Below, piece after piece: positions 7,055 to 11,443 of a DNA stretch of 11,443 bases (positions are counted from its first letter, which is position 1; each line of letters begins with the position of its first letter). The notes under the pieces are model-generated. The model worked only from the letters and a program-made list of their open reading frames with translations, did no database searches and was not told the DNA's origin. Made by a program: the position numbers and the translations under genes. Origin of the DNA: Flavobacteriaceae bacterium (lineage in GTDB: Bacteria; Bacteroidota; Bacteroidia; Flavobacteriales; Flavobacteriaceae); assembly GCA_030618945.1 (NCBI GenBank), contig JAUXCI010000058.1:1-11443 (forward strand). Reading direction: 5' to 3'.

Positions 7055-7555
7055 ATGAAAATTCTCAGTACTGAAAGGTTAACCATTTCAAAGATCACAC
7101 TTAAAGACGCATCGTTTCTTCGCGAATTAATGAACGATAAAGACTGGATTCAAAACATTGGAGACAGAGAAATTCACAGTGATGAGGATGCTGAAAACCA
7201 TATCAAAGAACGATTCTTTAAAAGTTATGACGAATTTGGATTTGGATTTTATGTGCTTCGCCTAAAATCGAATAACGAACGAATTGGTACAGCAGGACTG
7301 ATAGATAGAGATGGAATTGAAGGAATTGAAATAGGTTATGGTTTGCTTCCAGCCTATAGGGGGAAAGGTTTTGCATTTGAGGCCACTCAAGCCATTTTCA
7401 ATTATGCTAAAAACGATTTAATGCTCGATAAACTCGTAGCTATTGTCAACCCACTTAATAAAAAATCTATTGTACTTTTAGAGAAATTAGGCTTGCGATT
7501 TGAAAAAATGGTTCAATTACCAGGTGAAGAAAAAGAAATTAAATACTTTTCTTAA
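7055..7555 (+). CDS. GNAT family N-acetyltransferase (RimJ/RimL-like)
   Basis: This 166-residue protein spans a single GNAT fold. It opens with the strand LSTERLTISKIT typical of the RimJ/RimL-like branch (Acetyltransf_3). Motif A, the acetyl-CoA pyrophosphate loop, is IGYGLLPAYRGKGFAFEA at 93-110 with the R-G-K-G-F-A turn at 102-107. The later N132-P-x-N135-KKSIVLLEKLGL segment matches motif B and the helix that covers the cofactor. It should transfer an acetyl group from acetyl-CoA to an amine of a small molecule or a protein N-terminus in the cytoplasm; the acceptor cannot be told. It lies 29 bases after the DUF4407 gene with a promoter-like box between them, and a terminator follows about 70 bases after its stop, so it is probably transcribed apart from the hydroxyproline operon. 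Confidence 0.9.
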   Translation: MKILSTERLTISKITLKDASFLRELMNDKDWIQNIGDREIHSDEDAENHIKERFFKSYDEFGFGFYVLRLKSNNERIGTAGLIDRDGIEGIEIGYGLLPAYRGKGFAFEATQAIFNYAKNDLMLDKLVAIVNPLNKKSIVLLEKLGLRFEKMVQLPGEEKEIKYFS

Positions 7556-7622
7556 ATGTATGAATGCATGACAGCGAGAAATCTTGATTACACTCCTTAA
7601 CTAAAATCACTGTTTAGATCGA

Positions 7623-7668
7623 AGCTTTTACGGAAGTGTAGGTTCGTAAAAGTTACCTCCTTTTTTTT
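7623..7668 (+). terminator. Rho-independent terminator or attenuator ahead of the hydroxyproline operon
   Basis: The arms AGCTTTTACG (7623-7632) and CGTAAAAGTT (7645-7654), with one G-U pair, enclose a 12-base loop; the inner eight pairs are perfect. Six bases later comes a run of eight T (7661-7668). It can end the acetyltransferase transcript. It lies only about 30 bases before the next start codon, and no promoter box is visible between them, so it may also act inside the leader of the next operon. Confidence 0.65.
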
Positions 7669-7682
7669 GGTTCGTTTTTTTT

Positions 7683-7687
7683 GGAGG
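7683..7687 (+). promoter_or_regulatory. GGAGG ribosome-binding site deciding the start at 7699
   Basis: GGAGG lies 11 bases before the ATG at 7699. It supports that ATG over the in-frame TTG at 7681, which would place the Shine-Dalgarno inside the coding sequence. A strong Shine-Dalgarno is unusual for this group and for this window. CCTCC at 7656-7660 could pair with it across two T runs. Confidence 0.55.
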
Positions 7688-7698
7688 AGCAAAAAAAG

Positions 7699-8700
7699 AT
7701 GAACAAAAAATATTTACTTTTATTAAAAAATTCAATGCAACAAATACCTTTTATAGATAATACCTTTATGGAGTCCAACACTGACTTCAAAGTCCTGATT
7801 AAATATCTTGATCAATCATTTTCAAGCCCTTTGGTACAAACACCTTTGCGTCATCATCATGATTATAGCAACCCAAAAGAAAGTGAGGACTCAACTTTGC
7901 TTTTAATGCCAGCCTGGGACCCTGGAGTTGACATTGGGGTAAAGGTCATAACCGTTAACCCCAATAATAGCAAATACAAGCTACCCTCCATTCAGGGCAC
8001 CTATATATATTCGGATGGGCATAAAGGTTTTATAAAGGCCATCCTCGATGCCAAAGCCTTAACGGTCAAAAGAACCGCTGCCGCTTCTGCCCTAGCTGCA
8101 TCATACCTCGCCAAAAAAGATGCTTCTTCCCTTCTGATGATCGGCACTGGAGCACTTTCTTCCAACTTGATAAAGGCTCATGCCAGTATCAGACCTATCA
8201 CAAAGGTTTATGTTTGGGGAAGAGATATAAACAAAGCGAAAGCCCTGGCCAAAGAATGCAGTGATGAGGCCTTTGAGATAGAAGCCGTTGAAAACTATAA
8301 AGATTATATTCCAAAAGTTGACATCATTTCTTGTGCAACCATGTCAAAGTCTCCTCTGGTTTTTGGAAAACACCTAAAGCCCGGGCAACACCTTGACCTT
8401 GTAGGTTCGTACAAAAAGGACATGAGAGAAGCCGATGATGAAGCAGTTCTTAGATCGAGTATTTTTCTTGACACCTATCAGGGTGGTTTAAAGGAATCAG
8501 GGGATATCGTGATTCCTCTAGAAAAAAATATTCTTAAAGAAGAAGATATAAAAGCAGACCTATTTGAATTGTGTTCCAAAACGAAAAAAGGAGGACAAAC
8601 TGATGATGAGATTACTTTCTTTAAATCAGTAGGACATGCTTCTGAAGACCTTATTGGAGCGAGATATTATTTTAAAAAATACGTTGATTCATTGAAATAA
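7699..8700 (+). CDS. lhpI: Delta1-pyrroline-2-carboxylate reductase (ornithine cyclodeaminase/mu-crystallin family)
   Basis: I take the ATG at 7699 (333 residues); an in-frame TTG at 7681 would add six residues but overlaps the GGAGG. The fold is ornithine cyclodeaminase/mu-crystallin: substrate-side lysine in GVKVI (about 80-84 from this start), the LTVKRTAAASALAA segment (about 121-134), the nucleotide loop IGTGALS (about 148-154), and GQHLDLVGSYKKDMREAD (about 229-246). Strict cyclodeaminases keep a longer HxNAVGADxPG-type motif, which is altered here. Family members of this kind reduce delta1-pyrroline-2-carboxylate to L-proline with NAD(P)H. The assignment rests mainly on the next gene, 88 bases downstream, which encodes the dehydratase making that substrate. 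Such pairs are known from Azospirillum, where they are named LhpI and LhpH. The reductase should be cytoplasmic. Alanine dehydrogenase or another imine reductase role is less likely. Confidence 0.82.
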   Translation: MNKKYLLLLKNSMQQIPFIDNTFMESNTDFKVLIKYLDQSFSSPLVQTPLRHHHDYSNPKESEDSTLLLMPAWDPGVDIGVKVITVNPNNSKYKLPSIQGTYIYSDGHKGFIKAILDAKALTVKRTAAASALAASYLAKKDASSLLMIGTGALSSNLIKAHASIRPITKVYVWGRDINKAKALAKECSDEAFEIEAVENYKDYIPKVDIISCATMSKSPLVFGKHLKPGQHLDLVGSYKKDMREADDEAVLRSSIFLDTYQGGLKESGDIVIPLEKNILKEEDIKADLFELCSKTKKGGQTDDEITFFKSVGHASEDLIGARYYFKKYVDSLK

Positions 8701-8742
8701 TGAAAAATACAAAACTCCAGACAGTCAGCGGGTTTGAAAATT

Positions 8743-8763
8743 CCCAAAACCCAAAACCCAAAA
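8743..8763 (+). repeat. Three tandem copies of CCCAAAA
   Basis: A 7-base unit CCCAAAA is repeated three times without change in the 88-base gap between the reductase and dehydratase genes, 25 bases before the dehydratase ATG. No terminator or clear promoter box is seen in the gap. The tract has few possible partners for pairing and could vary in copy number by slippage; a role in setting spacing for translation is possible but unproven. Confidence 0.75.
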
Positions 8764-8788
8764 CTATTTTAAACTTTCAACTTTTATC

Positions 8789-9850
8789 ATGTCTACCTAT
8801 CAAAACATATTAAATCATCAAACATATAAACCAAACCCTGAATGGCTTCAAATCAAAACCATTGATTTGCATACGGGTGGAGAACCCTTAAGGGTTATAC
8901 TTGAAGGTTTTCCTAAATTAGAGGGAAATTCTGTATTGGATTACCGCAGATATTGCAAAGAAAATCATGATCTTTTGCGGACTGCACTGATGTTTGAACC
9001 CAGGGGCCATGCTGATATGTACGGTTGCCTGTTAACGCCACCTAATGATGACGAAGGCGATTTTGGCGTAATCTTTTTACACAATGAAGGTTATTCAACC
9101 ATGTGCGGTCATGCCATCATAGCATTAACCACACTTTGTGTAGAAATGAAGTGGATAGAAATTCAAGAAGGCGATAATATCGTAAAAATTGACGCTCCTT
9201 GTGGCAGAATTACATCCTTTGCCAATATAGAAGGTGGCGTCCTAAAGAGTGTGAGATTTCATTGTGTGCCCAGTTTTGTAGCGTATCTGGATAAAAAAGT
9301 TGAAGTCCCGGGCTTAGGAACCGTCACTTATGACCTTGCCTATGGTGGTGCCTTTTACGCCTACGTGGACATGAAAAAGAATGATTTTGATTTTGATCTT
9401 TCAATAGGTTCATACCAACAACTTATCCGCAATGGGATGGCTATCAAGCAAGCTGTAATACAAGAAAACAGCGCTATTGAGCATCCCTTTGAAGTTGATC
9501 TCGGCTTTCTCTATGGTACGATTTTCACCGAAGATTCTGATAAAGATGGTATTGACAGTAGAAACGTCTGCATTTTTGCAGATGGAGAGGTAGACCGTAG
9601 CCCAACAGGTTCTGGTGTATCGGGCCGAATGGCAATTCATAAAATGAGAAATGAGATCGATTATGGCGAAGAAATGGCCATTGAGAGCATCACGGATTCA
9701 GTGTTTGTAGGATCCCTGGTAGAGGAGATCGATTTCGGCCCTTATAAAGCTGTAATTCCTCAAGTTCAGGGAACTGCACATATTACAGGAATGCATACCT
9801 TTGTGTTGGACCCAAAGGATCCTATGAAAAACGGTTTCATTTTAAGATAA
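8789..9850 (+). CDS. lhpH: trans-3-hydroxy-L-proline dehydratase (proline racemase family)
   Basis: The 353-residue protein belongs to the proline racemase fold family: IDLHTGGEPLRVI at 25-37, the first catalytic site STMCGHA at 103-109 with C106, and the second site DRSPTGSGVSG at 269-279 with T273. Proline racemase and 4-hydroxyproline epimerase have a second Cys where T273 stands. A Cys/Thr pair marks the dehydratases that turn trans-3-hydroxy-L-proline into delta1-pyrroline-2-carboxylate (EC 4.2.1.77), as in human L3HYPDH. No signal peptide is present, so it acts in the cytoplasm. The gene lies directly after that of the reductase predicted to use its product, which strengthens both calls, and 7 bases before the mutarotase-like gene, so translation is probably coupled. 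Length is normal for the family. Confidence 0.92.
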   Translation: MSTYQNILNHQTYKPNPEWLQIKTIDLHTGGEPLRVILEGFPKLEGNSVLDYRRYCKENHDLLRTALMFEPRGHADMYGCLLTPPNDDEGDFGVIFLHNEGYSTMCGHAIIALTTLCVEMKWIEIQEGDNIVKIDAPCGRITSFANIEGGVLKSVRFHCVPSFVAYLDKKVEVPGLGTVTYDLAYGGAFYAYVDMKKNDFDFDLSIGSYQQLIRNGMAIKQAVIQENSAIEHPFEVDLGFLYGTIFTEDSDKDGIDSRNVCIFADGEVDRSPTGSGVSGRMAIHKMRNEIDYGEEMAIESITDSVFVGSLVEEIDFGPYKAVIPQVQGTAHITGMHTFVLDPKDPMKNGFILR

Positions 9851-9857
9851 TAATACG

Positions 9858-10775
9858 ATGCAAATAGATCAGATCAGCCATAGCAATAAATTACTTAAAC
9901 ATATACACGTACATCACAAACATCTCTCAGTAAAGATTTTCCCCAATCTAGGTGGAAGTGTTCAGGAACTTATCGTAAACGGCACCCAAATATTAGATGG
10001 AATTAAGGTGGATGAAAGTGGTTTAACGGATTACAAATCAACTTATAAATCATCGGTTCTTTTTCCTTTTCCGAACAGAATCGAAAACGGTATTTACGAG
10101 TATAATGGTGCTAAAAATCAATGCTCCATCAATGAGCCATCTGTAAACAATGCGATTCATGGCATGGTTTACGACAAGCATTTTGATCTTGTTAAATCGG
10201 AGTTATACGACCGAAGAGCCAAGGTTATTTTGAGTTATGTTTCTGATGGTAATCTTCCTGGCTTTCCATTTCCTTTTGAATTAAGGCTCGTTTATAGAAT
10301 CAGTTTTCACGGAGCCCTTTCTTTATCCTTTGAGGTAAAAAATACAGGAAATCAATCATTTCCATATGGGATGGGATGGCACCCTTATTTTCACACAAAT
10401 AACCTGAATAATGCTTCTTTTTCCTTTGCATCAAAAAACTTCTATGCTTGTGACAATAGAAGTATTCCAATTAACACAAAAGATTCTGAACTCCCTGAAG
10501 AATTTACAATGGGAGAAAAGACCTTTGATGACGCATTTTCCCTTAATACACCCCGCTGTGATTTTAATACAGATAAGTATAACCTCAGCCTGGGCTTTAA
10601 ATATCCCGAAGGCACCTACCTGCAAATATACACCCCGGAACACCGACAAAGCATAGCCATAGAACCTATGACTTGTGTTGCAAACTCCTTTAATAATAAA
10701 ATAGGATTCACTGAACTGTCTCCTGGAAAAACAGACACTTGGAGAATTGATCTCTTTTATCTTACCAAATCATAA
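9858..10775 (+). CDS. Aldose 1-epimerase (galactose mutarotase-like) family protein
   Basis: This 305-residue protein has the beta-sandwich aldose 1-epimerase pattern: FPNLGGSVQEL at 28-38, FPNRIENGIYEYNG at 71-84 (N73, R74), NAIHGMVYDKHF at 98-109 with H101, GMGWHPYF at 171-178 with H175, and IAIEPMTCVANSFNN at 266-280 with E269. In GalM-type enzymes the two His bind and protonate the sugar and the Glu is the catalytic base, so the active site appears complete. The reaction would be alpha/beta interconversion of a free hexose or a related sugar; whether the substrate is galactose is not shown. No signal peptide is seen. It sits 7 bases after the dehydratase gene and 8 bases before the kinase gene, clearly in one operon, which is odd for a pure hydroxyproline pathway and hints at a glycosylated substrate. 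Confidence 0.88.
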   Translation: MQIDQISHSNKLLKHIHVHHKHLSVKIFPNLGGSVQELIVNGTQILDGIKVDESGLTDYKSTYKSSVLFPFPNRIENGIYEYNGAKNQCSINEPSVNNAIHGMVYDKHFDLVKSELYDRRAKVILSYVSDGNLPGFPFPFELRLVYRISFHGALSLSFEVKNTGNQSFPYGMGWHPYFHTNNLNNASFSFASKNFYACDNRSIPINTKDSELPEEFTMGEKTFDDAFSLNTPRCDFNTDKYNLSLGFKYPEGTYLQIYTPEHRQSIAIEPMTCVANSFNNKIGFTELSPGKTDTWRIDLFYLTKS

Positions 10776-10783
10776 GCATCATA

Positions 10784-11443
10784 ATGAGAGAATTCGCCTA
10801 CAATGAAATTCTTATCAAATCTGATCTGGCAGAAAAAATATTGGCCGATCAATATCAAATTCATGGGAAAGCCAGGCCACTTCCGGGAGAAAGTGATTTT
10901 AACTTCAAAATAAATGTAAAGGGAACAGATAGCTATATATTGAAAATTTCAAGGCCTGATACAGTCTTTGAAGAGCTTGAGTTTCAGCAAAATCTCTTAG
11001 AACATCTGGCGAATAATAAAGAAATAATCATTGTTCCTAAGGTAATCAAAGACAAATCTGGTGGTTTGATCTCAGAATTTAAAGATCAATTTAATCGAAA
11101 AAGATTCATTAGGTTACTAAGTTGGATACCGGGTAGAATCTACAGCAAAGTGAACCCCCAATTGGACTCATTACGCCTAAGCCTGGGTAAAACTTGTGGT
11201 TCGCTCAGCAAGTCCTTACTCGGGTTTGATCATCCTCATGCGCATAGAAAATTTGATTGGGACATTGCCCAATCCCTGTGGACAAAGCAATACGTTCATT
11301 TGTTTGGCGATGAAAAGGCGCTTATTGTAAATTTTTTTCAAGACCTTTTTATCGGTACCAAGGCCAAGTATGATCGATTGAGAAAATCAGTGGTCCATAA
11401 TGATGGGAATGACAATAATATAATTGTTTCAAGTAATTTAAAA
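10784..11443 (+). CDS. APH-fold phosphotransferase resembling hydroxylysine kinase, 3'-truncated by the window edge
   Basis: The frame starts at ATG 10784, eight bases after the mutarotase-like stop, and runs open to the edge (220 codons). It is an aminoglycoside-phosphotransferase-fold kinase. RPLPGESDFNFKI (31-43) and YILKISRPD (51-59, ATP-side K54) form the N-lobe; FIRLLSWIPGRI (108-119) is near the hinge, and VVHNDGNDNNIIV (203-215) holds the catalytic H205-N-D207 and metal-binding N212. The order and wording recall human hydroxylysine kinase (HYKK/AGPHD1), for example its VRLLTYLPGRP and HGDLNDHNIL stretches as I remember them. Hydroxylysine kinase phosphorylates 5-hydroxylysine. In bacteria this domain is often the N-terminus of a very long protein ending in a class III aminotransferase-like domain; whether that is so here lies outside the window. 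The substrate is inferred, the kinase family is firm. Confidence 0.82.
   Translation, partial: MREFAYNEILIKSDLAEKILADQYQIHGKARPLPGESDFNFKINVKGTDSYILKISRPDTVFEELEFQQNLLEHLANNKEIIIVPKVIKDKSGGLISEFKDQFNRKRFIRLLSWIPGRIYSKVNPQLDSLRLSLGKTCGSLSKSLLGFDHPHAHRKFDWDIAQSLWTKQYVHLFGDEKALIVNFFQDLFIGTKAKYDRLRKSVVHNDGNDNNIIVSSNLK

Noticed and set aside
7699..8700. Ornithine cyclodeaminase proper
   Set aside because: The catalytic-region motif of true cyclodeaminases is altered, and the operon partner makes delta1-pyrroline-2-carboxylate, which favours the reductase function.
8789..9850. Proline racemase or 4-hydroxyproline epimerase
   Set aside because: The second catalytic Cys is replaced by Thr at residue 273 (SPTGSG), which fits the dehydratase branch.
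1..11443. CRISPR array, insertion sequence or phage genes
   Set aside because: No regularly spaced repeats, transposase or phage structural genes are seen. The only repeats are the tRNA-derived ones and the short CCCAAAA tract.

Overview
The window looks like a chromosomal segment of a Bacteroidota bacterium, most likely a member of the Flavobacteriaceae (inference, no species claimed). The DNA is AT-rich. Several genes are preceded by the Bacteroidota-type -7 promoter box TAnnTTTG rather than by a clear Shine-Dalgarno. The protein families also fit this group: a membrane-attached AraC regulator, DUF4407, a Tat-exported GH109-like Gfo/Idh/MocA protein, and a kinase of a family known in bacteria as part of large class III aminotransferase fusions.

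Left part (1-2228). The 3' part of an AraC-type regulator gene with membrane helices converges on a SIMPL-domain (DUF541) protein gene. A roughly 690-base gene-poor stretch follows. It holds a tRNA-Leu(UAG) on the minus strand with a strong promoter and a clear terminator. Just downstream of it lie a second copy of the tRNA 3' end, an inverted partial copy, a foldback structure and a second terminator. DNA on the 3' side of the tRNA seems more AT-rich than DNA on the 5' side, so this may be an integration scar or a decayed duplicate.

Middle part (2229-7555). A secreted GH109-like NAD-dependent glycosidase/oxidoreductase gene is divergent from an M20 metallodipeptidase gene. Next come a PhnA-type zinc-ribbon protein (minus strand), a DUF4407 four-helix membrane protein with a long coiled coil, and a RimJ/RimL-like GNAT acetyltransferase.

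Right part (7699-11443, running off the edge). A tightly spaced plus-strand operon encodes an ornithine cyclodeaminase/mu-crystallin family enzyme, a proline-racemase-fold enzyme with the Cys/Thr pair of trans-3-hydroxy-L-proline dehydratase, an aldose 1-epimerase-like protein, and the start of an APH-fold kinase resembling hydroxylysine kinase. The first two enzymes form a complete known route: trans-3-hydroxy-L-proline to delta1-pyrroline-2-carboxylate to L-proline. Together with the hydroxylysine-kinase-like domain and the sugar mutarotase, the operon may salvage modified amino acids of collagen-like proteins, in which hydroxylysine carries galactose. That extension is inference; the dehydratase/reductase pair itself is well supported.
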